DNA of 64,000 nucleotides. Origin: Bacteroidota bacterium (lineage in GTDB: Bacteria; Bacteroidota; Bacteroidia; AKYH767-A; 2013-40CM-41-45). Each line of letters opens with the position of its first letter. Position 1 is the stretch's first letter. The notes under the pieces were generated by a model. That model ran no database searches. It saw only the letters and a program-made list of their open reading frames with translations, and was not told the origin of the DNA. Of this stretch, positions 41,213-49,299 are shown piece after piece. Position numbers and translations under genes: made by a program. The stretch covers positions 62,001 through 126,000 of the forward strand of contig JADKJP010000006.1 in NCBI GenBank assembly GCA_016720935.1, given 5' to 3'.

Positions 41213-42259
41213 ATGAACTCTATTTCAAAGAAGAAAGTCAGCTATAAAATCGTCGAGGAATTATTTATTTACCTCGAAGATTTCGGGAGGCTTGTGAACT
41301 TACCATTCCGATATCCTGATTTGTTACGCTATAATTATTCAGTTCCACTTATGGATAAATATGGTAAGGACACCTTGTGGGAAACGGTATATTTTCAGCC
41401 ATCGGAGACGGAGGAGTTGAATCAAAAACTGGTTCAGACCTATGCCATGATGAAAGTGGAGGGGAACATGTCCCTCATGGAACATTTGTATGTCGACCGT
41501 GTGGATTATTGTCCCTTCGGGAATTCCCGTCCTTTCAGGATCCGTATAAAAAATCAATTCAACGACAACTACGATTATTATTATGTAAAACTGGCGGATG
41601 CTTCCCGTGTATATGGTCTTGAATTTGAAGATTTGCTTTCTCCCAATCAGATCAACTATTTGGTTGATTCAGATACCCTTGTAGAGGAACATATTATCGG
41701 GATACCGGGTGATCAGTTTATCCGGAATAATCTCGACAGTAAGGACATGAATCCAACCCGATTAGCAAAGGAGTTTATCAAATTCAACGAACGTTGTTTT
41801 GCCCGCTTGCTGGGGGATATGCGGTCTTATAATTTTGTGATTGACATGACTCCTGATTTTGACGATACGCAATTCCGGTTCAGGGCCATCGATTTTGATC
41901 AGCAGTGTTATGAAGGGAAGAAAACGCTTTATTTACCTCAATATTTCAAGGAAAATAATCCATATGTGGACTTGTGTTTGAAATATATCAACAAAGAAAC
42001 TGCGCGGCAATACCAGCTTGAAGAACGAACTATGATGGCAAGACGTCTAAAAACATCACGTTTTCGTATTGCAGCTTTGCTCGAAGTTCTGGAGCACGAC
42101 CATATTTCCCAAAAAGAAAAAGTCAATCAACTGAAGGCGGAACTGGCAGAACATTACCAGAATGATAGTTTTAAAAAGAGTAAAAGTATGGGTGATGTAA
42201 TGCGCCTGAGTCTGGAACATTTGATTGAGGATTCTGCCGAATCGGGCTATACCCTTTGA
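41213..42259 (+). CDS. Conserved orphan with kinase-like C-terminal motifs
   Basis: 348 residues from the ATG at 41213 (a TTG-initiated extension adds 11 residues). No signal peptide or membrane segment, so cytoplasmic. The middle part contains MRSYNFVIDMTPDF...FRFRAIDFDQQCYEG, which looks like the catalytic and metal-binding loops (N..D, IDFD) of aminoglycoside-phosphotransferase-like or SelO/HipA-like folds. The N-terminal part lacks an obvious P-loop. C-terminal residues are helical and charged. The motif similarity is only suggestive; I do not recognise the family. Confidence 0.6.
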   Translation: MNSISKKKVSYKIVEELFIYLEDFGRLVNLPFRYPDLLRYNYSVPLMDKYGKDTLWETVYFQPSETEELNQKLVQTYAMMKVEGNMSLMEHLYVDRVDYCPFGNSRPFRIRIKNQFNDNYDYYYVKLADASRVYGLEFEDLLSPNQINYLVDSDTLVEEHIIGIPGDQFIRNNLDSKDMNPTRLAKEFIKFNERCFARLLGDMRSYNFVIDMTPDFDDTQFRFRAIDFDQQCYEGKKTLYLPQYFKENNPYVDLCLKYINKETARQYQLEERTMMARRLKTSRFRIAALLEVLEHDHISQKEKVNQLKAELAEHYQNDSFKKSKSMGDVMRLSLEHLIEDSAESGYTL

Positions 42260-42260
42260 T

Positions 42261-42280
42261 TTGGTTAATCTTGGTTAATC
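42261..42280. repeat. Direct repeat of 10 bp
   Basis: TTGGTTAATC occurs twice in direct tandem at 42261-42280, just upstream of the TolC promoter region. It may be a regulator half-site pair. Confidence 0.4.
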
Positions 42281-42305
42281 CGTTTTATTATAATTAGCTT
42301 TGTCC

Positions 42306-42313
42306 TACTTTTG
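42306..42313 (+). promoter_or_regulatory. -7 element of the tolC-MFP operon
   Basis: TACTTTTG matches TAnnTTTG and is 17 nt before the ATG at 42330. No perfectly spaced TTG is seen upstream. Confidence 0.5.
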
Positions 42314-42329
42314 ACCGCACGCAAAAAAT

Positions 42330-43763
42330 ATGAACTACCGTTTCACAGGTAAACTGTTTTTAATTTTCTTCCTGGGTACACTTGTCGCGAATGCACAAAA
42401 CCCGTGGACTTTGCAGCAATGCATCGACTATGCGCTGGAGCATAATCTTCAGGTAAAACAAACTGATCTCAGTGTGCAGAACAGCAAAGCACAAGTGGAC
42501 CAAAGCCTGGCAGGTTTTTTCCCGAGTCTTAATGGAAGTGCTTCGCACAACTATTATTATGGACGGAGTATCGACCCGTACACAAACGGATTTACCACGC
42601 AGCAGGTACAGTCGAACTCTTTCGGTATCAGCAGCAGTATTTCTGTATTTGAAGGACTTCAGTTACAGAATACACTTAAGCAAAGCCGGCTGACGTATTT
42701 AAGTAGTCAATACGACCTGAAAAAAATCCAGAACGATATTTCACTCAATGTGGTAACGGCCTATCTACAGGTTTTGTATACAAAGGAGATTCTTGCTTTT
42801 ACAACCGACCTGGTAGATGCTTCTCGTGTGCAACGTGATAAAATAAAGCGCATGATGGAATTGGGTTCTGTTTCGAAAGGGAATTTACTGGAGATGGAAT
42901 CACAACTGGCGGCAGATGAAACCCGGCTCGCTCAGGCACAATCCAGCGCTGATCAGGCATTACTTACATTAACCCAATTATTAGAATTGGAATCGACAAA
43001 AGATTTCCGTTTGGAATCTCCTGTGGTGAGTGTGCCTCCTGTAAACGCGGATGTCATGAATGCCGAAATCATTTATGCAGCTGCACTTACAAACCAACCT
43101 GATATAAAAGCATCCGAATACAAACTTGCCGCTGCTGAAAAAGGACTTTCCATTTCACGTGGTGCTTTGTACCCTCGTCTTTTCGCGAGTGGAAATATCA
43201 GTACGAGTTATTCAACATCCAGTAAAGAAGTTGCCAGCTACACCATTGGCCTCCCAACAGCTAGTTTCTCCGGTTTTACCAGTGCAGGAGATTCTGTATT
43301 TTCCATTGTACCCAATGTAACGCCGAATCTGGAGCAATCTCCTTTCCGTGATCAGTTGAATAATAACCTGGGCAAATCGGTTGGTTTTACGCTTCAGGTA
43401 CCTTTATTCAATGGTTGGGCTACACGTTCATCCATTAAACGTTCAAAAATTAATCTTGAGCAAACCCGGCTTGGTCATGAAATGACCAAAAAGAATCTCT
43501 ACAAAAGTGTACAACAAGCGGTATTAGACGCGATGTCTGCCTACCGTCAGCATGAAGCTACACAAAAAGGTGTGGCAGCAATGGAAGAAGCATTTTCATA
43601 CAGTCAGCAGAAATACGATTTGGGTTTAATCAGTTCTTACGATTATCTCCAGGCAAAAAATAACCTGGCGAAAGCCAAAGCGGATTTACTCCAGGCAAAA
43701 TTCGATTATATTTTCAGATTGAAAATTCTGGATTTCTATCAGGGAAAACCATTGACCTTCTAA
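42330..43763 (+). CDS. TolC family outer-membrane efflux protein
   Basis: 477 residues with a signal peptide (GKLFLIFFLGTLVANAQ). Two outer-membrane-factor repeats: NPWTLQQCIDYALEHNLQVKQTDLSVQNSKAQVDQSLAGFFP, and later VGFTLQVPLFNGWATRSSIKRSKINLEQTR with DLGLISSYDYLQAKN-like YDLGLISSYDYLQAK. The long coiled-coil helices between them fit the periplasmic tunnel. It forms a trimeric exit duct. Followed after 9 nt by a membrane-fusion protein gene, so a tripartite efflux or secretion pump; the inner-membrane transporter is not encoded next to them. Confidence 0.92.
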   Translation: MNYRFTGKLFLIFFLGTLVANAQNPWTLQQCIDYALEHNLQVKQTDLSVQNSKAQVDQSLAGFFPSLNGSASHNYYYGRSIDPYTNGFTTQQVQSNSFGISSSISVFEGLQLQNTLKQSRLTYLSSQYDLKKIQNDISLNVVTAYLQVLYTKEILAFTTDLVDASRVQRDKIKRMMELGSVSKGNLLEMESQLAADETRLAQAQSSADQALLTLTQLLELESTKDFRLESPVVSVPPVNADVMNAEIIYAAALTNQPDIKASEYKLAAAEKGLSISRGALYPRLFASGNISTSYSTSSKEVASYTIGLPTASFSGFTSAGDSVFSIVPNVTPNLEQSPFRDQLNNNLGKSVGFTLQVPLFNGWATRSSIKRSKINLEQTRLGHEMTKKNLYKSVQQAVLDAMSAYRQHEATQKGVAAMEEAFSYSQQKYDLGLISSYDYLQAKNNLAKAKADLLQAKFDYIFRLKILDFYQGKPLTF

Positions 43764-43772
43764 TTGATTTTT

Positions 43773-45167
43773 ATGGCAAAGAATAACAAACTAATGAAAT
43801 GGCTGATCATTGTTGTGGTCGTGCTTCTGGCAATTGCAGTCATTGGAAAAAGAGCCGGTTGGTTTGGCGGACAGGAAAAGAAACAGGTAGTTGTTGAACA
43901 GGTGGAAAAGCGTGATATCACCGAAATTGTATCTGCCAGCGGAAAAATTCAACCTGAAGTAGAAGTGAAAATCAGTCCGGATGTATCCGGTGAAATCGTT
44001 GAACTTAATGTGAAAGAAGGTGACCGGGTAAAAAAAGGACAGCTCCTTGTGCGCATTCTTCCGGATATCTATCAGTCTTACCTGGATCGTTCTGTCGCAA
44101 CTTTGAATGCTACAAAAGCAAATTCCGAGAATGCAAAATCAAGAATCGTTCAGGCTAAATCACAATTTGAAAAAGCAAAACTCACTTACGACCGGAATAA
44201 AAAATTATTTGACGAAAAATTAATTTCCGCTTCCGATTGGGAAACAGTTAAATCCGCTTTCGAGGTTGCAAAAGCTGAGGTTGATGCCGCAGAACAAAGT
44301 CTTTCAGGTGCTGATTTCAATATCCGTAGTGCGGAAGCATCCGTGAAAGAGGCTCAGGATAATCTCCGCAAAACTTCAATCTTCGCTCCTGTGGATGGCA
44401 CGATCTCCAAACTTAATATAGAAAAAGGTGAACGTGTTGTAGGAACTTCCCAAATGGCCGGTACCGAAATGATGACACTCGCCAATCTGAATGAAATGGA
44501 AGTAAATGTTGACGTGAACGAAAATGATATTGTAAGGGTGAATGTTGGCGATACAGCCAATATCGAAGTTGATGCTTATCTCGGAAAAAAATTCAAGGGT
44601 GTCGTTACTGAAGTGGCTAATTCCGCGAATATATCCGGACTAAGTGTTGATCAGGTTACAAATTTCACGGTGAAGGTGAGAATCCTTCGCGAATCATATG
44701 AACAAATTCTGGACCCTGAACACCCAAGTCGTTCTGTATTCAACCCGGGAATGTCAGCTACAGTTGATATCATGACCAAAAAAGCAAGAGGTGTACTTTC
44801 TGTTCCGATTCAGGCAGTAACAACCCGCGACACCACAGTCGGCGGAGGAGGTAAAATGAATGAAAACGGCGATGAAATGCAGGACGAAGAGGCAGTTCGT
44901 GTGAAGAATGAAAAAGAAGACAAAGCCAAAACTCCTGTCGAGTCAAAAGAAGTTGAATGCGTATTTGTCGTGGAGAATGAATCGGTGAAATTGGTTCCGG
45001 TTGAAATTGGTATTCAGGATAATAATTACATCGAAATAAAGAAAGGCCTCACCTCTTCCCAAAAAGTAGTGTCAGCTCCTTATAGCGCGATTGCAAAGCT
45101 GCTGAAAAGCGGTGATGCCATTGAAGTGGTAAAAAAAGAACAACTCTATAGCAAGGATAAAAAATAA
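43773..45167 (+). CDS. Efflux transporter periplasmic adaptor (membrane-fusion protein)
   Basis: 464 residues from the ATG at 43773. N-terminal membrane anchor (KWLIIVVVVLLAIAVIG), then a biotinyl-lipoyl-like half (VSASGKIQPEVEVKISPDVSGEIVELNVKEGDRVKKGQLLV), a long alpha-hairpin (residues ~105-195), the second lipoyl half and beta-barrel (ETMTLANLNEMEVNVDVNENDIVRVNVGDTANIEVDAYLGKKF). An acidic insertion of about 45 residues follows (GGGGKMNENGDEMQDEEAVRVKNEKEDKAK) before the C-terminal domain. Belongs to the HlyD/MacA-type family. Ends at a terminator. Confidence 0.9.
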   Translation: MAKNNKLMKWLIIVVVVLLAIAVIGKRAGWFGGQEKKQVVVEQVEKRDITEIVSASGKIQPEVEVKISPDVSGEIVELNVKEGDRVKKGQLLVRILPDIYQSYLDRSVATLNATKANSENAKSRIVQAKSQFEKAKLTYDRNKKLFDEKLISASDWETVKSAFEVAKAEVDAAEQSLSGADFNIRSAEASVKEAQDNLRKTSIFAPVDGTISKLNIEKGERVVGTSQMAGTEMMTLANLNEMEVNVDVNENDIVRVNVGDTANIEVDAYLGKKFKGVVTEVANSANISGLSVDQVTNFTVKVRILRESYEQILDPEHPSRSVFNPGMSATVDIMTKKARGVLSVPIQAVTTRDTTVGGGGKMNENGDEMQDEEAVRVKNEKEDKAKTPVESKEVECVFVVENESVKLVPVEIGIQDNNYIEIKKGLTSSQKVVSAPYSAIAKLLKSGDAIEVVKKEQLYSKDKK

Positions 45168-45189
45168 TACTTTCCGGATGTGAAATTAG

Positions 45190-45220
45190 AAGCCGGGTGT
45201 TCATTTACCCGGCTTTCTTT
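45190..45220 (+). terminator. Terminator after the tolC-MFP operon
   Basis: AAGCCGGGT (45190-45198), loop 8 nt, ACCCGGCTT (45207-45215), then TTCTTT. Perfect 9-bp stem, 23 nt after the stop at 45167. It ends only 7 nt before the tsaB ATG, so it may also act on tsaB translation or transcription. Confidence 0.8.
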
Positions 45221-45226
45221 ATTCAA

Positions 45227-45949
45227 ATGGGCCTCATTTTATCAATAGAAACAGCTACATCAGTCTGCTCTGTCGCGATCGGCAGGGATGGAGAGCTGCT
45301 TGCTTTGAAAGAAATTCATGAAGGCTTTTCTCATGCTGAAAAGCTTACCCGATGTATCGAAACAGTCTGCGAGGAAGCTTCTGTACTTCTCGCCGATTTG
45401 GACGCCATTGCAGTCAGCAGTGGTCCAGGTTCCTATACGGGATTACGGATTGGTGTAAGTACAGCCAAAGGACTTTGTTTTGCCCTGGACCTGCCATTGA
45501 TTTCTGTCCCTACTCTTTACGGAATTGCATTTGGACTTCGAAAGAAACTGGTGAAAGAAAATGCCAATGTACTTTCAACAAAGGAATCAAAGAGGAAAAT
45601 TTATTTAATTCCAATGATTGATGCCCGTCGGATGGAGGTGTACACATCTCTATATGATATTCATTTAAATGTTTTATCAGCAACCCATGCTGAGATTATT
45701 GATGAGGCATCTTTTTCGGAATTACGAGCTGATGGACATGTTTTTTTTGCCGGTGACGGAGCTGTCAAACTGGACCAGATTTTTGGAGATTCAGAAAAAG
45801 TGTCTATCCATGCAGATGTCTTGCCATCTGCAGCTTTCTTTGTTGCTGAAGCGGAACGAAAATTAGTAAACGGAGAGACAGAAAACACTTCAATTTTCGA
45901 ACCCTTCTATTTGAAGGAATATATCCCTGGCAAAAGTAAGGGGCAATAA
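45227..45949 (+). CDS. tsaB: tRNA threonylcarbamoyladenosine biosynthesis protein TsaB
   Basis: 240 residues from the ATG at 45227; the frame opens earlier but would include the terminator. The N-terminus LILSIETATSVCSVAIGRDGELLA is the first phosphate-binding strand of the ASKHA fold, and the pair DAIAVSSGPGSYTGLRIGVSTAKGL is the family signature (GPGSYTGLR). It lacks the HxxxH metal site of TsaD, as expected. It works with TsaD and TsaE to make t6A37 in tRNA. It ends next to a minus-strand terminator that belongs to the candidate small RNA. Confidence 0.95.
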   Translation: MGLILSIETATSVCSVAIGRDGELLALKEIHEGFSHAEKLTRCIETVCEEASVLLADLDAIAVSSGPGSYTGLRIGVSTAKGLCFALDLPLISVPTLYGIAFGLRKKLVKENANVLSTKESKRKIYLIPMIDARRMEVYTSLYDIHLNVLSATHAEIIDEASFSELRADGHVFFAGDGAVKLDQIFGDSEKVSIHADVLPSAAFFVAEAERKLVNGETENTSIFEPFYLKEYIPGKSKGQ

Positions 45950-45974
45950 AAAAGGCTACGGTTTCCCGCAGCCT
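45948..45974 (-). terminator. Terminator of the candidate small RNA
   Basis: On the minus strand AGGCTGCGG (45966-45974), loop GAAA, CCGTAGCCT (45953-45961) with one A-C mismatch, then six T (45948-45953). The T tract lies on the minus strand only, so the hairpin terminates minus-strand transcription. It abuts the tsaB stop codon. Confidence 0.75.
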
Positions 45975-46071
45975 CGATGCAATTCAACCATCATTACTGA
46001 TGGATTTACCCCCATGAATTGCAGTATCAAATTTTTTTCGCTTCTAAAGGATAAACCTTTTTTAAAAGCGG
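45948..46071 (-). ncRNA. Candidate structured small RNA (novel)
   Basis: On the minus strand, a promoter at 46076-46106 is followed by about 124 nt with no open frame. Three stem-loops are seen. H1 pairs 46066-46070 with 46039-46043 (AAGCG/CGCTT) and contains CCTTT/AAAGG inside. H2 has a 9-bp stem 46015-46023 with 45978-45986 (TGAATTGCA/TGCAATTCA), and an inner 6-bp hairpin (TGATGG/CCATCA) at 45988-46003. A final GC-rich terminator follows. No minus-strand gene follows, so it is not a leader. I do not recognise a family. Confidence 0.65.
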
Positions 46072-46075
46072 CCGC

Positions 46076-46106
46076 CAAATGTAATGGTGCACTGAGGTAA
46101 TCCCAA
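46076..46106 (-). promoter_or_regulatory. Promoter of the candidate small RNA
   Basis: On the minus strand TTG (46104-46106), 20 bp, TACATTTG (46076-46083). Both boxes match the Bacteroidota consensus exactly and no minus-strand gene is near. Confidence 0.7.
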
Positions 46107-46111
46107 AAAAC

Positions 46112-46179
46112 TCAGGTATACAATTGGGGGACAATCCTGCGTTTTCGGCCATTTTTTACGGGACAATTGGTGGACAACA
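46112..46179. promoter_or_regulatory. Repeated motif upstream of the second TPR-HTH gene
   Basis: TCAGGTATACAATTGGGGGA begins the first copy (46112-46136), which ends ...CAATC. The second copy, GGGACAATTGGTGGACAAC, is at 46160-46178. They share ACAATTGGKGGACAA at 36-45 nt distance. The arrangement TCAGGTA...TTG...GGACAA also occurs at 12867-12891, next to the other TPR-HTH gene. Confidence 0.4.
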
Positions 46180-46271
46180 TGAACTTACTCTGTGTACTAG
46201 CCTGAAATTGGTGGATTTGAACTGAATTTATTTAATTGCATTGATTAGTTGGATTCGAATAAACTGCGTTC

Positions 46272-48119
46272 ATGTCGATCAAATTTTCCCGGATTCATTT
46301 TATCTGGGCATTCTTACTTTTTGGTTTCTTCTCCTGTAGCCAGCCTTCACAAAATGATCCTGCTTTAAAAGGGCTGGAAGAAAGACCTTTTGTGATCATT
46401 AATCAGGGATTTGTTTTAGATACAAACAATGCGGAAGAGTCATATAAAATTCTGAGCACAATTGAAAATCAGTCAATTGTTGATACAATTTATGCACAGC
46501 TTATTCATAAATTAATTGAACAAACCCGTTATGAACTTGCCTTGGAGCATTTGCAGAGATATAAGAAATCCCTGAAGCCCGGAAATTTCAAAATGCAGGC
46601 TTTTGTACAATCTCATTTGGGTGAAGTTTATTATTACACAGCACATTATGACAGTGCGGCTCCATATCTTGAAGCCAGTTGTCAATTTTATAAAGTACTG
46701 ACAGATTCATCTTCCCTTGCCAGAGTTTACAATACCCTTGGATCTGTTTATTCATTTAAAGGTGATTTTGCAAAAAGTGCCGAATACAGGTATAAGGCAT
46801 TGGGATTGTATGAACAACTTGGCGACTCTTCGAATGTAAACCTGGTGAAGATTGATTTGGGTGATAATTTTTACGATCAGGAAGATTTCACAAAAGCGAT
46901 AGAATGTTACAATACCGCACAAAGGTATTTTCTGAGTGTTGGTGATTCGGTAAATATTGCCGGAGCGCATGCATGTCTTGCTTCTGTTTATCAGCAAATG
47001 AAAGACATTCCTAATGCACTCTACCATGCGAAAGCTTCCGTTGCAATTCAACGAATACTAAAAGATGAATCAGGGCTACCGGAATCGCTGAATTCATTGG
47101 CGGTTACTTATATGAGAAACAAAGAGTGGGAGAGGGCAGTTCCATTTCTGAAAGAAGCTTTTTATTATATTGAAAAATCGAATGACGCAAAGGAACTCCC
47201 ACCAATACTTCATAATATTGGTGTATGTCAGTCTGAACTGGGTCATTTGGATTCCGCCGAGGCCACATTTAAAAAATCAATAGATATATCCGATAAAAGC
47301 GGTCAGCGTTCGGGTGTATTAAATACATATAAAAGTCTTTATAAATTATCGAAAAAGAAGAAAGATTTCGAAGCCGCGGCTGATTATTTGATGACCATCA
47401 TGAATCTGAAAGATTCATTGTATGATTCGGAGAAAACGAAAATAATCAATGAGTTGAGTGTAAATTATGAAACTGAAAAGAAAGAAGAGCAAATCACGGA
47501 TCTAAATCAAAATACAAAGATAGCTGAGCAGAGAAAGAAGATTCTGATCATCGGGATTACATTAATTTCTCTTCTCGCTTTCATGGTTGTTCTCTATCTG
47601 GTTAGCAGGAACAGGAAAAACAAACAATTGTTTGAAGCAAGAAGCCTGATACACGAGCAGGAATTGAGTTCTGTGAAGCGCGAGCTTGAAATCAATAAAA
47701 TCAGGTTACAGGATTTTACTCAGAACCTGATCAGCAAAACAACGCTCATTGAAGAGTTGGAAGCGAAACTTCGAGCAGGCTCATACACCCAATCCATGAC
47801 GGATGACCAGTTTCATTCGTACGTTGATGAATTTTCAAAAATGAAACTGATGACGGAAACTGATTGGAATCAGTTCCGCCTCTATTTTGATTCTGTTTAT
47901 CCGGGATTGATCCAGAAAGTCACTACATCCTTCAATCAGATTACATCCGCTGAATTAAGATTGTTTCTTTTGATTAAATTGTCAATTGGTAACAAAGAGA
48001 TTTCCGCGATGCTTGCTATTTCTCCCGACAGCGTAAAGAAGACACGTTACCGCCTGAAGAAAAAACTGAATTTGCCGGAGGAGGCCAGCCTGGATGATTT
48101 TGTCATGACATTTCATTAA
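46272..48119 (+). CDS. TPR lipoprotein-like membrane protein with C-terminal HTH domain (regulator)
   Basis: 615 residues. N-terminus SRIHFIWAFLLFGFFSCSQPSQ is a lipoprotein-type signal with a Cys at about residue 22. Six or more tetratricopeptide repeats follow (LARVYNTLGSVYSFKGDFAKSAEYRYKAL, SLNSLAVTYMRNKEWERAVPFLKEA). Then comes a transmembrane helix (ILIIGITLISLLAFMVVLYLV, ~419-439), a coiled coil, and a LuxR-like HTH (ITSAELRLFLLIKLSIGNKEISAMLAISPDSVKKTRYRLKKKL). The same layout as the protein encoded at 12943-14568. The TPR part would be periplasmic and the HTH cytoplasmic. Next to it are the regulated-looking motif array and a divergent LuxR-type gene. Confidence 0.82.
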   Translation: MSIKFSRIHFIWAFLLFGFFSCSQPSQNDPALKGLEERPFVIINQGFVLDTNNAEESYKILSTIENQSIVDTIYAQLIHKLIEQTRYELALEHLQRYKKSLKPGNFKMQAFVQSHLGEVYYYTAHYDSAAPYLEASCQFYKVLTDSSSLARVYNTLGSVYSFKGDFAKSAEYRYKALGLYEQLGDSSNVNLVKIDLGDNFYDQEDFTKAIECYNTAQRYFLSVGDSVNIAGAHACLASVYQQMKDIPNALYHAKASVAIQRILKDESGLPESLNSLAVTYMRNKEWERAVPFLKEAFYYIEKSNDAKELPPILHNIGVCQSELGHLDSAEATFKKSIDISDKSGQRSGVLNTYKSLYKLSKKKKDFEAAADYLMTIMNLKDSLYDSEKTKIINELSVNYETEKKEEQITDLNQNTKIAEQRKKILIIGITLISLLAFMVVLYLVSRNRKNKQLFEARSLIHEQELSSVKRELEINKIRLQDFTQNLISKTTLIEELEAKLRAGSYTQSMTDDQFHSYVDEFSKMKLMTETDWNQFRLYFDSVYPGLIQKVTTSFNQITSAELRLFLLIKLSIGNKEISAMLAISPDSVKKTRYRLKKKLNLPEEASLDDFVMTFH

Positions 48120-48135
48120 GCACTAAAACCAAATT

Positions 48136-48167
48136 GCCAGGAGTTGCAGTTATTCCTGCTTTTTTTT
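48136..48167 (+). terminator. Terminator between the TPR-HTH gene and the LuxR-type gene
   Basis: GC-C-AGGA (48136-48142) pairs with TCCTGC (48154-48159), and an eight-T run follows (48160-48167). It ends 48 nt after the stop at 48119 and abuts the stop of the convergent minus-strand gene at 48166. Confidence 0.7.
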
Positions 48168-48843
48168 AGAAATAGTTTCGGTAATGAATTGTCGTCTTCC
48201 TCTCGTACCGTTCCAATACTTCAAAAAAGTTTGTACACTCAAGACGTCTGTACAAATCACAAAATACTTTGTCGACAGTTTTCTTACTCAGGAATAATTG
48301 TTCGGCAATTGCTTTGGATGTGTATCCGGCTTTACGGAGTTCAATCACTTTTTTTTCCCTTTCACTGAAGGAAATTTCCCTGCCGATGTGATTTCCTCCA
48401 ATGATGTTTTGCTTTCTACAATAATGAAATAGTGCATTGCTCAGAAGGTCATTCATATGTACTTTATATTCTGAAACATTCAGAATGGCTTCTTCTATAT
48501 CTTCCAGCAAGTGATGATCAGCAAGAATCCCGGAAGCGCCGGCATTTACCAGTTCAATCATGATTTCATCATTAATTGTTTGTCCTGACCACCAGACCAG
48601 TAATCTTTTTTGATTATAACTCTGATCCGGAAGAGAGATGATCTCATCCGGAGTGTTTATCCTGACCAGGAGGAGATCGTGTTCTCTCATTGTATTGCCA
48701 TTGTAGGAGCGAATGTCAGGCAGTATTGCTGATATTTTGATGTTGTCTTTTTTTGATAAATGCGCGGAGAGCCATTGCGCAAATAAATTTGGAAAGCCGC
48801 ACAAGACGGTGCGCACTTCATTGTTTTCTTCTTTTTTATGCAT
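48166..48843 (-). CDS. LuxR-type regulator with degenerate receiver domain
   Basis: 225 residues. The C-terminal part (EISFSEREKKVIELRKAGYTSKAIAEQLFLSKKTVDKVFCDLYRRL, about 157-202) is a NarL/FixJ-type helix-turn-helix. The N-terminal ~150 residues follow the receiver fold (VRTVLCGFPNLFAQWLSAHL, ...GASGILADHHLLEDIEEAILNV). The phospho-acceptor strand reads HDLLLVRI, with Arg at residue 61 where Asp is expected, and the conserved Lys near the end is missing. Regulation by phosphorylation is therefore unlikely. Divergent from the secreted-protein genes at 49300, which may be its targets. Confidence 0.82.
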   Translation of the reverse strand: MHKKEENNEVRTVLCGFPNLFAQWLSAHLSKKDNIKISAILPDIRSYNGNTMREHDLLLVRINTPDEIISLPDQSYNQKRLLVWWSGQTINDEIMIELVNAGASGILADHHLLEDIEEAILNVSEYKVHMNDLLSNALFHYCRKQNIIGGNHIGREISFSEREKKVIELRKAGYTSKAIAEQLFLSKKTVDKVFCDLYRRLECTNFFEVLERYERKTTIHYRNYF

Positions 48844-49299
48844 GTCCGAAGAAAGGAATGATCATGGTTTTTCGCATCCACTATAAGAGGGAAATCGTGG
48901 AGTAAATGAACAGCGACTGAATGGAAATTGTTGATTACTCAAATATTCTCAGCATTTGTGCAAACTTCTCATCAAATATGAAATGGAATTTTTTAGAATA
49001 CATGGGAAGTGTACTATCTAAATTGAGTATCACTTCCATTGTTTGAGCCTCGAAGTGAAATTAGTTTTGTCATCGAAAATAAAATTGATTCAAATATGCT
49101 TTTGCCTATAAATATTTTATTTAAGCTGAATGCGATGAGAGGGCTGTACATTATGTATGGCAAATATCGTTACTGGCCCTTCGGGGCAAAATGTATTCGT
49201 GGGGTGGCTCTCCCATGCTCAGTCTTAACCCCAATTTCAAAAATATATTTTAAAATAAATCATAATCATTTCAATTCTAAACCACATAAAAACAATCCC
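48844..49299. other. 456-nt intergenic region with long 5' leader
   Basis: No protein gene supported. It holds the promoter at 49039-49069 and a leader of about 225 nt before the ATG at 49300. In the leader, GCCC-TTCG-GGGC forms a UUCG tetraloop hairpin near 49180. The minus-strand side should hold the promoter of the LuxR-type gene, but no TAnnTTTG is seen there. The open frame 49039-49299 ahead of the signal peptide has no plausible start. Confidence 0.5.
49039..49069 (+). promoter_or_regulatory. Promoter of the small exported-protein cluster
   Basis: TTG (49039-49041), 20 bp, TAGTTTTG (49062-49069). Both boxes match the Bacteroidota consensus, giving a ~225-nt leader before the ATG at 49300. 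Confidence 0.6.

Noticed and set aside
49039..49299. Upstream extension of the 49300 gene
   Set aside because: It starts at TTG inside the promoter and would place a signal peptide in the middle of the protein.
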